DNA from: Akkermansia muciniphila
GTDB taxonomy: Bacteria > Verrucomicrobiota > Verrucomicrobiia > Verrucomicrobiales > DEV007
DNA length: 57,670 nucleotides
Reading direction: 5' to 3'
Assembly (NCBI GenBank): GCA_945883495.1
Contig: CAMCXS010000033.1
Coordinates: forward strand, 1 to 57,670
The first letter of the stretch is position 1; each line of letters opens with the position of its first letter. The position numbers and the translations under genes were made by a program. The notes under the pieces were generated by a model that saw only the letters and a program-made list of their open reading frames with translations, did not search any database and was not told the DNA's origin. This document shows positions 7,604 through 17,300 of the stretch, piece after piece.

Positions 7604-10552
7604 ATGAAGTCCCCTTTCCCGCTCGTCGCCCTCCTCTGCCTGCCGCTCCTCCCGATCGATCGCGCCTCCGCCGATCTCGAACGCCTCCCCTACAACCACC
7701 CAGGGCTTACCGTCGATCTCGGCGTCGGGCTTTGGGCTTGGCCGATGCCCATGGACTATGATGGCGATGGCGACTTCGACCTCCTCGTCGCCTGCCCAGA
7801 CAATCCCTCCAATGGCGTCTATTTCTTTGAGAACGCCACGCAAGATCCCAAGACCAAACTTCCGGTCTTCAAACCCGGCGTGCGGCTCGGCCCCGCCACC
7901 CAGAATATGCAGGTGAGCTATGTGGGTGATCAACCGCACATTCTCGCCCCCGGAGTTGAGCATCTCGATTTCCGTGCCAAGGGCTTTGAGAATCCCGCCA
8001 AAATCTATCCAAAGACCAACATCCATGAGAACGCAGTCCGGGCCAATATGTGGCGCTATGTCGATTACGATGGCGATGCCGACCACGATCTCAGCGTCGG
8101 CGTAGGCGATTGGAGCGACTACGGGTGGGACCAAGCCTATGACGCCAGCGGCCGATGGCGCAACGGACCGCTTCATGGGTATGTTTATTGGATTGAGAAC
8201 CGCGGTAGCGATGCCACGCCCAACTATGCGGACCAAGCGGTGAAGATTCAGGCCGGCGGTGGTATCATCGACGGCTATGGCTGGCCTTCGCCGAGCTTCG
8301 CGGACTTCGACCGGGACGGCGATCTCGATCTCCTCTGCGGGGAATTTCTCGACGGGTTTACGTATTACGAGAACATCGGGACTCGCCAGAAACCGAGTTA
8401 TGCCAGCGGACGCCGCCTTGGCGTGACCATGGATCTGCAAATGATCACCCCCACCGCGTTCGATTGGGATCGGGATGGCGACTTCGACCTCATTTGCGGA
8501 GACGAAGATGGCCGCGTCGCCTTCATTGAGAACACCGGCTTATTCACTGCGGGCGTTCCGTTGTTTCGTGCTCCTTTTTACTTCCGCCAGGAAGCAGACA
8601 CCCTGAAATTCGGCGCCCTCTCCACGCCCGAGGCATTCGACTGGGATGGCGATGGAGACGAGGACATTCTCTGCGGAAACACCGCTGGTCATCTGGGTTG
8701 GTTCGAAAATCTCGGGATGGCGGAGAATGGGTTACCGAAGTGGGCCGAGGCACGGCTTCTCCAGCTCAACGGGAAGCCCTACCGCGTCCTCGCGGGACCC
8801 AATGGTTCCGTGCAGGGGCCATGCGAAGCGAAGTGGGGCTACACCTCGGTCCGCGCCGCGGATTGGGACACGGACCGCAAGCCGGATCTCTTCGTGAACA
8901 CCATCTGGGGCCGCCTCCTCCGCCTGGAAGCCCAGGACACCCTCCATCTCACCGACGAACCTTGGGACATCACCACCGGCGCCGCTCCAGAATGGAGTTG
9001 GTGGCAAGCTCATCCAGGGGAGCCTGTCACCCAGTGGCGCACCACCCCCGTGGTTTTCGATTGGGACAAAGACGGAGCCCTCGATCTTATCGCCTTGGAT
9101 CGTCAAGGCTATCTGGCGCTTTATCACAAGACCGCCGCCCCGGAACGCATCTTCCTGAATGAAGATCTTTCCCCCCTCCGCCTCAATCACAAGAGCAGCG
9201 GAGGCTCTGGACGTTCGAATCTTTGCCTCGCGGATTGGGATCAAGACGGCCGCGTCGATCTCATTACGAACTCAGAGAACGCCGCCTGGTATCGCAACTG
9301 TGCCGATCACGAAGGCAAGCCCGTCTTCAAGCGCGTCGGAAACATGGCCAAACGCAACGTCTCCGGACACAATTCCAGCCCCGCCACTTGTGACTTCGAT
9401 AAGGACGGCAAGTTGGACCTCATCGTCGGCGCCGAGGATGGCCGCATCTATTATGCAAAGCACGCGGACACCATCCCCTATAGCGGCGAGCAACTCGCGC
9501 CCCGCCCGCCCGCGACCAAGCCGGAACCGAAGTTTCCCGGGTTTGTCAGCGAGGAGTTTATTTTCACCAAAGCACCGTTCCCCCAATGTCACGCCTCCAC
9601 CATCTGCGAGACCAGTCGCGGCCTGGTGGCGGCTTGGTTCGGCGGCACGAAGGAAAGCGATCCAGATGTGGGGATTTGGGTCAGTTATCACGACGGCGCG
9701 AGTTGGTCCGCGCCCAAGCAATGGGCCACCGGCGTGCAACACGCGGACAAACGTTATCCCTGCTGGAATCCCGTGCTCTATCAGCCGCCAGGCGACGCGC
9801 CCACCCTGCTCTTCTTGAAAACCGGCCCCAGCCCCAGCACCTGGTGGGGAGAAATGATGGTCAGTTATGATCGCGGCCGCACCTTCCGCGAACGGCGGCG
9901 CTTGCCCGAAGGCATCGACGGACCGGTCCGCTGCAAACCCATCCTTTTACCAGATGGCGAAACCCTCCTCTCCGGTTCCTCGACGGAGAATGATGGCTGG
10001 CGGGTTCACTTCGAAGAGTGCCGTTTGGTCAACGGCGCACCGGCCGACACCTGGAAGAGGATCGGCCCCATCAACGCCAAGGGCGAGTTCAGCGCCATCC
10101 AACCCACTTTCCTGCAACATCGCGATGGCCGCCTCCAAATCCTCTGCCGCACGAAGGAATCCGTCATCACCACCAGCTTCTCCGCGGATCAGGGGAAAAC
10201 GTGGTCCAAGCTCGAACCACTCGACCTGCCGAATCCCAACTCCGGCATCGAATCCGTCACCTTGGCCGATGGCCGCCACGTCTTGCTGTACAACCACCTC
10301 GGCAGCGGAGAGACCGGCTGGGGCCGCCGTGGCATGCTAAACCTCGCGATTTCCGATGACGGCAAGAAGTGGCGCAAGCTGGCAATCGTCGAGCAGAAAG
10401 AGAAAGGCGAGTTCAGCTACCCAGCCATGATCCAAAGCAGGGATGGACTTCTCCACCTGACCTATACGTGGAATCGGGGACGCATCAAACACGTCATCGT
10501 CGATCCGGCGAAGCTCGTTCCCGGCGATGTCCTCAGCGTCGCGCCTTGGTGA
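7604..10552 (+). CDS. Secreted FG-GAP/VCBS-repeat protein with C-terminal sialidase-like domain
   Basis: A 982-residue exported protein. The signal peptide is residues 1 to about 21. Residues from about 45 to 620 carry at least nine calcium-loop repeats of the FG-GAP/VCBS type, such as DYDGDGDFDLLV, DFDRDGDLDLLC, DWDGDGDEDILC, DWDQDGRVDLIT and DFDKDGKLDLIV, expected to build a beta-propeller. From about residue 646 to the end, 'SEEFIF..FPQCHASTICE' and 'LVAAWFGGTKES' mark a BNR/sialidase-type (exo-alpha-sialidase-like) second propeller. The frame is open far upstream inside the previous gene, but only the ATG at 7604 gives a signal peptide. It may bind or cleave glycans outside the cell; substrate and activity are unproven. 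Confidence 0.8.
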   Translation: MKSPFPLVALLCLPLLPIDRASADLERLPYNHPGLTVDLGVGLWAWPMPMDYDGDGDFDLLVACPDNPSNGVYFFENATQDPKTKLPVFKPGVRLGPATQNMQVSYVGDQPHILAPGVEHLDFRAKGFENPAKIYPKTNIHENAVRANMWRYVDYDGDADHDLSVGVGDWSDYGWDQAYDASGRWRNGPLHGYVYWIENRGSDATPNYADQAVKIQAGGGIIDGYGWPSPSFADFDRDGDLDLLCGEFLDGFTYYENIGTRQKPSYASGRRLGVTMDLQMITPTAFDWDRDGDFDLICGDEDGRVAFIENTGLFTAGVPLFRAPFYFRQEADTLKFGALSTPEAFDWDGDGDEDILCGNTAGHLGWFENLGMAENGLPKWAEARLLQLNGKPYRVLAGPNGSVQGPCEAKWGYTSVRAADWDTDRKPDLFVNTIWGRLLRLEAQDTLHLTDEPWDITTGAAPEWSWWQAHPGEPVTQWRTTPVVFDWDKDGALDLIALDRQGYLALYHKTAAPERIFLNEDLSPLRLNHKSSGGSGRSNLCLADWDQDGRVDLITNSENAAWYRNCADHEGKPVFKRVGNMAKRNVSGHNSSPATCDFDKDGKLDLIVGAEDGRIYYAKHADTIPYSGEQLAPRPPATKPEPKFPGFVSEEFIFTKAPFPQCHASTICETSRGLVAAWFGGTKESDPDVGIWVSYHDGASWSAPKQWATGVQHADKRYPCWNPVLYQPPGDAPTLLFLKTGPSPSTWWGEMMVSYDRGRTFRERRRLPEGIDGPVRCKPILLPDGETLLSGSSTENDGWRVHFEECRLVNGAPADTWKRIGPINAKGEFSAIQPTFLQHRDGRLQILCRTKESVITTSFSADQGKTWSKLEPLDLPNPNSGIESVTLADGRHVLLYNHLGSGETGWGRRGMLNLAISDDGKKWRKLAIVEQKEKGEFSYPAMIQSRDGLLHLTYTWNRGRIKHVIVDPAKLVPGDVLSVAPW

Positions 10553-10567
10553 CCGGATGGCGCCAGC

Positions 10568-10603
10568 CCGGAGATTTTCGGCATTTTGGTCGCAAATCTC
10601 CGG
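10568..10603. terminator. Inverted repeat after the sialidase-like gene
   Basis: CCGGAGATTT (10568-10577) and AAATCTCCGG (10594-10603) form a perfect 10-bp inverted repeat with a 16-nt loop, starting 16 bp after the stop codon. There is no U-tract, so it may be a Rho-assisted terminator, an mRNA 3'-end stabiliser or an operator for the next gene (start 10633). Confidence 0.35.
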
Positions 10604-10632
10604 ACACCGGCCTATCTGAGAGCCAATCGTCC

Positions 10633-11196
10633 ATGCTTGCGCCTGCTTTCAGATTTGCGTTGACCGCGCTGTTGCTGTTGTCGCCAGCCCTCGCGCAGAC
10701 GCCCGCGACAGCGGATGCGGCGATCGTCGCCCGGTTGGAAGAACAATTTGCGGCCATTGAGCGCATCCTCCCATCTTTGCGCCACGTCTCGGTGACCACG
10801 GAGGAAGCCGGCACGCGCTTGATGAGCGAAGCCTGGTTTGTGCCCGGAGATTCCGTGGAAACCCCAGTCAAGGTGATCCTCTCCGAAGCCAAAGGCGAAG
10901 AACAGCGCGAAATGACGTTCTGGCTCGACCAAGGGCACCTCTTCTTGGTCCAGGAACAAATTGCCATCGGTTCCGAACGAACAGAATTCCGGCGGCTCTA
11001 CGACGGATCGCGGCTTGCGCAACTGCAGACCCGCGTCACGACCGCTTCTTCCGATCCGCCAAGCGGTAGCGTCGCCTTCACCCCCGCCGAACTTCCGCCC
11101 GATGCCGAGCACGAGGGGCTGACTCTCGAAGAAATCGCCCTGGAGACGGCATCGCAGTTATCCCCGGTCACGGTCACGAACCGGCCGGTGCGGTGA
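10633..11196 (+). CDS. Exported hypothetical protein
   Basis: A 187-residue protein with a clear signal peptide (hydrophobic residues 6-18, cleavage likely after ALA-Q near residue 22). The mature part has a helical start (ARLEEQFAAIERILPSL) followed by beta-rich sequence, with no family motif I recognise. The ATG at 10633 is chosen because it gives the signal peptide; the open frame upstream overlaps the sialidase gene. It was not assigned a function. It is followed by a (GAGCGTGA)n microsatellite. Confidence 0.65.
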   Translation: MLAPAFRFALTALLLLSPALAQTPATADAAIVARLEEQFAAIERILPSLRHVSVTTEEAGTRLMSEAWFVPGDSVETPVKVILSEAKGEEQREMTFWLDQGHLFLVQEQIAIGSERTEFRRLYDGSRLAQLQTRVTTASSDPPSGSVAFTPAELPPDAEHEGLTLEEIALETASQLSPVTVTNRPVR

Positions 11197-11201
11197 TTTT
11201 A

Positions 11202-11260
11202 AGAGCGTGAGAGCGTGAGAGCGTGAGAAAGGAGAGCTTGAGCAGGGCCTGACCGGCCTC
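11202..11260 (+). repeat. (GAGCGTGA)n microsatellite with palindromic tail, copy 1
   Basis: About three units of the 8-mer GAGCGTGA, a short linker, then GAGCAGGGCCTGACCGGCCTC. A much longer array at 17877-18012 has the same unit and is followed by GAGCATGGCCTGATCGGCC. Both copies lie in intergenic DNA in the same orientation, so this is a dispersed repeat rather than a chance run. Confidence 0.7.
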
Positions 11261-11303
11261 ACCCTCGCCAGTTCCAAGCTCCTTATGATAGCATCCAGCT
11301 CCG

Positions 11304-11654
11304 ATGCCACTGATTGCGGAACGCCGGGACATCACCTACACCATCGTAATCGGCGTGTGGGGCATGGTGGCGATGTATGCGATCTTGCATGACCAATACA
11401 TCGTCCGCATCGCCCCAGAACACTTCACGAAGTACCATCCTCCGCTCTGGGACATCGGAAATCCCGCTCTCCTCGCGCTGATATACGCGGCGCGCTCGTC
11501 GTTGGCGCCCGGGCTGCTCTGGGGACTTGTGTTGGCGCGGGCCGCGCGACACGGCGACCTTGCAAAGGTGCCGGTGAAAGTCGTCCTGAAGGGCAGCGCG
11601 ATCGTGATCCTTCTGACAGAACTCCTGGCAGCCGTCGCTGGGCTGCTGGCATGA
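11304..11654 (+). CDS. Small membrane protein of unknown function
   Basis: A 116-residue protein with probable membrane helices at about residues 11-27 (TIVIGVWGMVAMYAIL), 48-75 (NPALLALIYAARSSLAPGLLWGLVLA) and 97-115 (SAIVILLTELLAAVAGLLA). No family was recognised. Codon pattern and the hydrophobic periodicity support it as a real gene. It opens a cluster of small unknown genes (to 13572) that look loosely arranged, with short intergenic gaps. Confidence 0.55.
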   Translation: MPLIAERRDITYTIVIGVWGMVAMYAILHDQYIVRIAPEHFTKYHPPLWDIGNPALLALIYAARSSLAPGLLWGLVLARAARHGDLAKVPVKVVLKGSAIVILLTELLAAVAGLLA

Positions 11655-11708
11655 AAAACCGGCGATTCGCTTCTCCCTCAGTTTTTGTATCCGGACGACA
11701 GCTTGCCG

Positions 11709-11828
11709 ATGCGGGTCACCACAACGATTCAATGGGTCTGCTATCTGGCGGGAGCGCTTCTGGCAGGCGCTTGGACAGCGCAGGTCACGGCGCGACGGCG
11801 AAGGAAGGAGAACGCTCCGCCTTTGTAG
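11709..11828 (+). CDS. Possible 39-residue single-span membrane peptide
   Basis: ATG at 11709, TAG ending at 11828. The peptide has a hydrophobic stretch (IQWVCYLAGALLAGAWTA, residues 7-24) followed by a very basic tail (RRRRKE). This charge layout is typical of small inner-membrane proteins with the C-terminus in the cytoplasm. No Shine-Dalgarno sequence is obvious and no homologue is known to me, so it is a tentative call. The surrounding 11655-12043 is otherwise without a convincing gene. Confidence 0.35.
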   Translation: MRVTTTIQWVCYLAGALLAGAWTAQVTARRRRKENAPPL

Positions 11829-12043
11829 CTCCACACTCCGCACCGGCCCATCCCGTGGCTGCAGCCGCTCCTGGCCCTCTTCGATGAGAGGTCGCTGTGC
11901 GCAACGGATCCTTTGCATCGTACGCCTGCGACCTGACTCGCAGCGATGACCGCCCGCGATCGTTCCATGCGCCTCCGTGCCTTTGCGCCCCGTTTCGCTT
12001 GGTGGCAATTGACAACGAAAGTTCTGAACTTCACGTTCGAGGA

Positions 12044-12448
12044 ATGCCCCGAAGACGCCTCAATCTAGTGGGCATGTCCGCCCTTTTCGGCTGCGCCATT
12101 GGGGTGATCTGGCTGTTCCTAGAGGGGTGGCACTTGATCTCCATTCCAAAATACTTCTCCCTCGCCCGCGACGTCGCGGCGTTCGCAAACACTCATGAGC
12201 GACTCCCCGCCAACTGGACCGAGTTCTTCGACCGGCCTCGCGCCAGCGGACACCCCTTTTCCCAATCAGCCCAGAATGCGATTCAGGGCGAGATATCCCT
12301 GGCGTGGGCCATGCCGGTCGCAGACTTACGCAACGCAACCGAGCCCATTCTCAGAGTCCGTGGTCAACCCACATTCAGCGCGACATTGTCAGAGTTCCTG
12401 ATTTGCCGACTAAACGACCCTAAGAAAAGCAAGCAACAGCGACGGTGA
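12044..12448 (+). CDS. Hypothetical membrane-anchored protein
   Basis: A 134-residue protein with basic N-terminal residues (MPRRR) and one hydrophobic helix at about residues 11-30 (MSALFGCAIGVIWLFLEG), then a soluble region of mixed composition ending in KKSKQQRR. It has the look of a type II anchored small protein. No family was recognised. The start at 12044 is chosen because the open frame upstream has no protein-like composition. Confidence 0.45.
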   Translation: MPRRRLNLVGMSALFGCAIGVIWLFLEGWHLISIPKYFSLARDVAAFANTHERLPANWTEFFDRPRASGHPFSQSAQNAIQGEISLAWAMPVADLRNATEPILRVRGQPTFSATLSEFLICRLNDPKKSKQQRR

Positions 12449-12460
12449 CGCCGTCAAGCC

Positions 12461-12476
12461 GCAGCTCGGAAGCTGC
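12461..12476. terminator. Short hairpin after the 12044 gene
   Basis: GCAGCT-CGGA-AGCTGC is a perfect 6-bp stem with a tetraloop, 13 bp after the stop codon. It has no run of T after it, so a terminator role is only a possibility. Confidence 0.3.
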
Positions 12477-12508
12477 TTGGTCCGGAGCCGTGTGACCACA
12501 AAACAACA

Positions 12509-12536
12509 TTGCTCCAATTCCCCTCAGGATTGTAAT
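12509..12536 (+). promoter_or_regulatory. Promoter for the 12544 gene
   Basis: TTGCTC (12509-12514), a 16-bp spacer and TGTAAT (12531-12536). The start codon at 12544 lies 7 nt past the -10 box, so transcription would begin at or next to the ATG and the mRNA would be leaderless or nearly so. Confidence 0.5.
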
Positions 12537-12543
12537 CTCCGTT

Positions 12544-13272
12544 ATGCCCGAGCTACGCCGAAAAGCGCACGTTTGGTTCGCCTTCTTCTCAGCCGCGCTC
12601 ATGGCGCAGCTCTACTCGAATGATCACGCCATTCATCTGGCGCAATTCCGGCCCATCTCCTTGATCGAACAGCTCAAAGCAACGACCGGCTGGATCCCCG
12701 TGAAGGAATCCGGTCCCTGGGTCACCGCCGAAGATCTCCGGGCGCTGATCCCGCTTTTGGATTCGACGGAGCCGTGCGCCGCCGTAGCGCTGGAAGCCTC
12801 CTCGCGGTTTGATGCCTCTGGATCGACCGTTGGCCATGAGGCGGCTTTCATGATTCTGGGCTTTAGGGATGGAAAGTATCCACCTCGGCATCACAGTCTC
12901 CAGAGTGGCGATCATCGCCAGGAGGCGTGGCGATTTTTGAATGCGATGTTCCGGGACTATCGCAAGTCGATCAAGGTCGCGGCGGCTCATCCGCGGATTT
13001 ACATCGGAGAACCTTTCGCTGAGGCCTTAGCCGACCTAGTGGCGAGCGGAGCGATCGCAATCTCACACGAGCTCGTGCAGGCTTCCCCTGAGGAGAGGGG
13101 CGATGCCTTCAAGCTTCGTGATGGCCAAATTCTGATCCTGACCTCCTCCGCCGGCAAGGTCGGGCAGGCGTACACAGTGACATCAATTTCGGTGGCCAGC
13201 CCCGGCGATCAGCTGGAGTTCGAAGCGCTACCCAGCCTGCTTCTCCCTCCCCATTCCGATGCGGAACCCTGA
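12544..13272 (+). CDS. Hypothetical protein
   Basis: A 242-residue protein with a short hydrophobic N-terminus (VWFAFFSAALMAQLY, residues 10-24) that may be a signal sequence or anchor. The rest is soluble, with no recognised family motif. The next gene (GTG at 13300) follows by 27 nt and also codes for a small membrane protein, so the two may be co-transcribed. Confidence 0.5.
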   Translation: MPELRRKAHVWFAFFSAALMAQLYSNDHAIHLAQFRPISLIEQLKATTGWIPVKESGPWVTAEDLRALIPLLDSTEPCAAVALEASSRFDASGSTVGHEAAFMILGFRDGKYPPRHHSLQSGDHRQEAWRFLNAMFRDYRKSIKVAAAHPRIYIGEPFAEALADLVASGAIAISHELVQASPEERGDAFKLRDGQILILTSSAGKVGQAYTVTSISVASPGDQLEFEALPSLLLPPHSDAEP

Positions 13273-13299
13273 TGCGAAATCGAAGCTGGTGGACTCAAG

Positions 13300-13572
13300 G
13301 TGACCCGGCGAGTAAGGCTTTACCAAGTGATCACAACCATCGCTGAAATCATCGGGGGCGCCCTGTTTGCACTGGGAGGACTGGTCGCAATGGCTTGCTG
13401 GGCCGCCTTGCGGTTGAAGGCGATGGAAAACCGAAAGACGTCCTACTTTCCGTTCGCCTCTACCGAGGTTCGCGCCACCTTCGACGAAGACCCTTCGCTC
13501 GGACGCATTTGCAAGCGTGGGTTCTTGGTAGCACTTGTCGGCTTTGGCGTCTTGGTGCTTGCGCAACAATAA
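13300..13572 (+). CDS. Small two-span membrane protein
   Basis: A 90-residue protein starting at GTG, with two hydrophobic helices at about residues 11-37 (TIAEIIGGALFALGGLVAMACWAAL) and 73-89 (GFLVALVGFGVLVLAQ), joined by a charged soluble loop. No family is recognised. It follows the 12544 gene by 27 nt. Confidence 0.5.
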   Translation: MTRRVRLYQVITTIAEIIGGALFALGGLVAMACWAALRLKAMENRKTSYFPFASTEVRATFDEDPSLGRICKRGFLVALVGFGVLVLAQQ

Positions 13573-13580
13573 GGGCGTGA

Positions 13581-13703
13581 GGTTGTCCTCAACCGGCCGT
13601 TCCCGTCGATGCCGCTCCGAATCGGCGCTTGGAGGGATCGCTCCGCGCAGACCGCGAGGACCGAATTTCACGACGAAATCGCTCCGCACAGACTGCGGGG
13701 ACG
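13581..13703. repeat. REP-like hairpin and 25-bp direct repeat
   Basis: Gene-free DNA between convergent genes. GGTTG-TCCT-CAACC (13581-13594), followed by GGCCGTTCC, matches the hairpin at 18088-18109 and its flank. Further on, ATCGCTCCGC..AGAC.GCG.GGAC occurs twice in direct orientation, near 13637 and 13679, with a few mismatches. This is a small repeat island typical of REP elements between genes. Confidence 0.5.
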
Positions 13704-13770
13704 AAGGCTTGGCTCTCCCGGTCCCGAGCACGAGCACGACGCGCCGTTCAAGCGCCTGCTTTCCCGCCGC

Positions 13771-14301
13771 TCAACCCTCAACCGGCGCGCAGCGCGAAAG
13801 CCGCACGTCACGCCAGAGCATCTCCTCGGCGGCAAAGATGAAGTTCGCCTCAAAATGCTGGCCGTCGAGCATCTCGCGGAGCCAGTAGCGGTCGTCCGCC
13901 CACATTTCCTCGAAGGGAATCTCGTCGAAGGAGAACCAAAGTGGCGCGGCTTCGCGGGTTTCCGTGGGCGTTCCTTGGTAAGCGAATGCGCGGAAGACGA
14001 CAACGTGCATGGCCAAGCCATCGACGAATTGGAACCGGAGGACGCCCATCTCCTCGCAATCCGCCGGGTCCAGGGTGAGATGCAATTCCTCGTGGATCTC
14101 GCGCACGGCGGATTGGAGGGCGGTTTCCCCGGGATCGAGCTTGCCCCCGGGCCCATTGATCTTCCCCTGCCCGAGGCCGGTTTTCTTGCGGATCAAGAGG
14201 ACTTTGCCGTCATCGATCACAAAGACCAGATTGGCGCGGATCGTCGGCTCCCACCTGGTCCAGTCGATCTCGGGAATGGCTGGGCTAGTGTGCATGGGCA
14301 T
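13771..14301 (-). CDS. Nudix hydrolase, MTH1-like (oxidised purine NTP diphosphatase)
   Basis: A 176-residue Nudix enzyme. The Nudix box runs GGKLDPGE...REIHEEL near residues 53-75, with the catalytic REXXEE present. The preceding GQGKINGPGG and the C-terminal segment PLWFSFDEIPFEEMWADDRYWL resemble MTH1/NUDT1, in which the W/D residues of the 'MW.DD.YW' stretch contact the damaged base. It is therefore likely to remove 8-oxo-dGTP or 2-hydroxy-dATP from the nucleotide pool. The start is 5 nt after the stop of the upstream secreted protease gene; the functional link is unclear. Confidence 0.82.
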   Translation of the reverse strand: MPMHTSPAIPEIDWTRWEPTIRANLVFVIDDGKVLLIRKKTGLGQGKINGPGGKLDPGETALQSAVREIHEELHLTLDPADCEEMGVLRFQFVDGLAMHVVVFRAFAYQGTPTETREAAPLWFSFDEIPFEEMWADDRYWLREMLDGQHFEANFIFAAEEMLWRDVRLSRCAPVEG

Positions 14302-14305
14302 CGCC

Positions 14306-17300
14306 TCAGGGAATCAGGACGCGATAATAACGTCGCGGTTTGTTGGTGGCGTTGAGGTCGATCCACGTGGTGCTCGTTCCCGTGGCCGTAATCGTGCCTG
14401 GATAACGCGTCCAGCTCACGAGATCATCGCTATACTCAATCCGATAATCATTGCCCGCCACGGTGGGAAAAGTTAAGGAAGTGGTGTTCCCGGAGCGGGT
14501 GATGCGGACGTTGGGCACCAGCGTGGGCGCTTGGTCCGAAGTTCCAAACCAAGCCTCCAGGTCCTCGTGGATTCCGTCCCCGTCGAGGTCGCGGTAGACT
14601 CCCAACCGGTCAACGAAGCCAGCGTCCAATCCGGCGGCGGTGAGTTGATCCTTTTGATAGCTCCATTTCAAGGCATGGGTCCCGGCTGGAATCAAAAAGC
14701 CATGGCGCCGCCATCCAGAGTCGCCGCTGATCGATTCTTTCAGCGTCTCGTCGACATAAAAGCGCAAGAAATCACAGCTGGTCTCTGAGGAGACGGCCCA
14801 ATAGAAAACCACCTTGCACGGCCCCGTCACCTCCGTGTTCATGACGCTCTCGCCTTCATCGGCGATGGCGCCACTGCGAGCGGCATCCTTGCCATCCGTA
14901 GTGTAGAAGTCTTGCGGGGCCCAAGGAACATTACCAGACGTAGTGACCACCAGTTGCGGAGCATCGATGGCATCCGCCAGCCCCAATTCCGTGGTCCCCA
15001 CCTGCACGGTCACGGTTTTGGAAGCAGTTCCAGCGCTGTTGGTGGCCTGGACCGTCACGGGAAACGTACCCGTTGTGTTGACCGTTCCGTAAATCAACCC
15101 CGTCGGGGCATGCAGACTGAGTCCCTGCGGCAATCCGGTGGCGGCATAGCTCGACGGAGCGTGGGTCGCTTCCAAGGATTCGCGCAAATAGACCCCCTGA
15201 TACGCTTGGATCGTATCCGTGGTAATCTGCGGAACGGCGGACGTGGGAGTGATGACCAGTTGATCAATCCACCCTTTGTCTTGCCCCTTGGAGACACTGG
15301 GATCCTTGGTGTAGTAGATATTGATATTGTGCGGCCCGGGACCTACATAAGCGGATACCGCGGTCCAATCCTTTTCACCGCTGGTGAACGCCTCCACCTC
15401 TTCGTCGATGGTAAACACGAGGTAGTCGGCATTCTTTTCTGAGGATACCTTCCATTGAAACTCCAGTTTGGCGGGCCCGTTCGCGGTGAACTCAATGGCG
15501 GAATATTCTTCATTCTCCACGGCGGCCGTCTCAATGGCGTCCACCCCGTCTTTGGTGATCGCGGTTTGCCGGATCGGGTTGCCGTATCCGAACGGGAATA
15601 TCTTGAGTGTCGTGGGTTGTTCGACAGCGGTGGATAAGTCCGGTGTGGATTCGAGCATGTAGAAGAGGGATTCGAGGTAGCCAAAATCCGCACCTTTCTG
15701 TGCAAATTGATAGCCTTCCTCAATCCCAGATCCGAGCGGCGTACCTGAGATAAGCCCTGTGGTTGAATTGATACTAAGGCCGGCGGGCAAGCCGACCGCA
15801 TAACTGCGGACCGCATCGTAGCTCGTCGGGAACCCTGAAGCAGTGATTTGATGCTTGAGTGCCCATTGCTCTCGGCCCACGATGATCCAATTTGACGTGA
15901 TCTTAGGAACCCCAAGGGGTGCACTGGTTGTCGTCCCGTAGAACGTCACGGTAAATTCATCAAGCGTGCCGGTATGATCCGCGGCGCGATCAAACACTTC
16001 GAGCTTCCAATTCCCCTGAGATTGCTCGCCCCAGAAATGCGTGCTCATGAAGGTCCAATCGAGGTTTGCGTAGTAGTCACTGGAACGGTCGCGCGCCAGG
16101 GTGGACGTGACTCCGCTGGGTGAGGTCAAGCGCCACTCCAAGTTCCCAACATAGGGATGGGTTGCCTTCACCTTCACGGTGACATGTTCCAACCGCAGAT
16201 TGTCACTCAACGGCACCGTCAGCGTCCGGGAGATCCCATTGTCATCGGCGTCTGGTATCGGCACCGCCAAATTGGTTTGCGAAAGCACGCGGGTTTGCAG
16301 CGGAGCCACGTTCGTCCAGGTCGCCGCCATGGTACAGGCCGCCGCGGCATCGACCATACCAGCGCCGTAGCGATGATGGAAGTGAAGCTCCTCCGGAGCT
16401 CCATTCTCGACCCAACCTCCACTAAATTCGTCATTTTGCACGGCCGTGCGGACAAGGATTTCCTGGACGTCCCGGTAGGTGAGGTTGGGATTCGCCTGAA
16501 GCATGAGGGCGATCACGCCAGCGACCGTGGGCGTCGCCGAAGAAGTCCCGCCAAAGGTATTGGTATAACTCGTATCCGCGAAGTCCGGATACTCCACGAG
16601 CCCGCCGTCTTCATTGTATCCGTCGTCGCCCACAAGATCGGTCGTGGTGATGCCCTGGCTCCCGCCATTGGAAGGAGCGCAAACCAAGATATTCGCGCCC
16701 GGCTCACTGTACCACGCTGGACGGCCGCGATCATTGATGGCGGAGACGGCGATCACTTGGGGTTGATTGGCCCAACCATCGTAATTGGAATCATCACCGC
16801 TCCGGTTCCCGTTGCCAGCCGCCCAAAGCAAAATGGTGCCTTTGCCTCCGCGTCCGTTCGTGGCCGCGTTTTGCAGGGCGGCCAAGGCGAGCGGCCCCGG
16901 CCCACCCGTCCCGTAACCGCTATCGAACGGCCCCCAGCTATTGCTCTTGATGGCGACCACGTCTTGTTTGAAGGAAATCGCGTCCGCTTCCTGAGCATCC
17001 GTAGAAGGCTCCGCAATGAGGCGAAGTCCGGATACCAGCGCCTGCGGAGCACTGCCCGTGCCGCCCTGACCATTGTTTCCCCGCGCCGCGGCCACGCCCG
17101 CACAGGCGGTCCCGTGGTAATCCTCCTCGCCCGGGGACGGGTCCGCGTCGTCATCGTTGAAATCATAGCTGTTGGCCAGGTCCGCATTCGCCGTCAGGTC
17201 CGGATGGTTCAGGGCAACGCCGTCATCGACGATCCCGATGCGCACGCCCGTCCCTTTGTAGGTGTCCCAGGCGGTGACCACGTTGATATCGATCCCCGGC

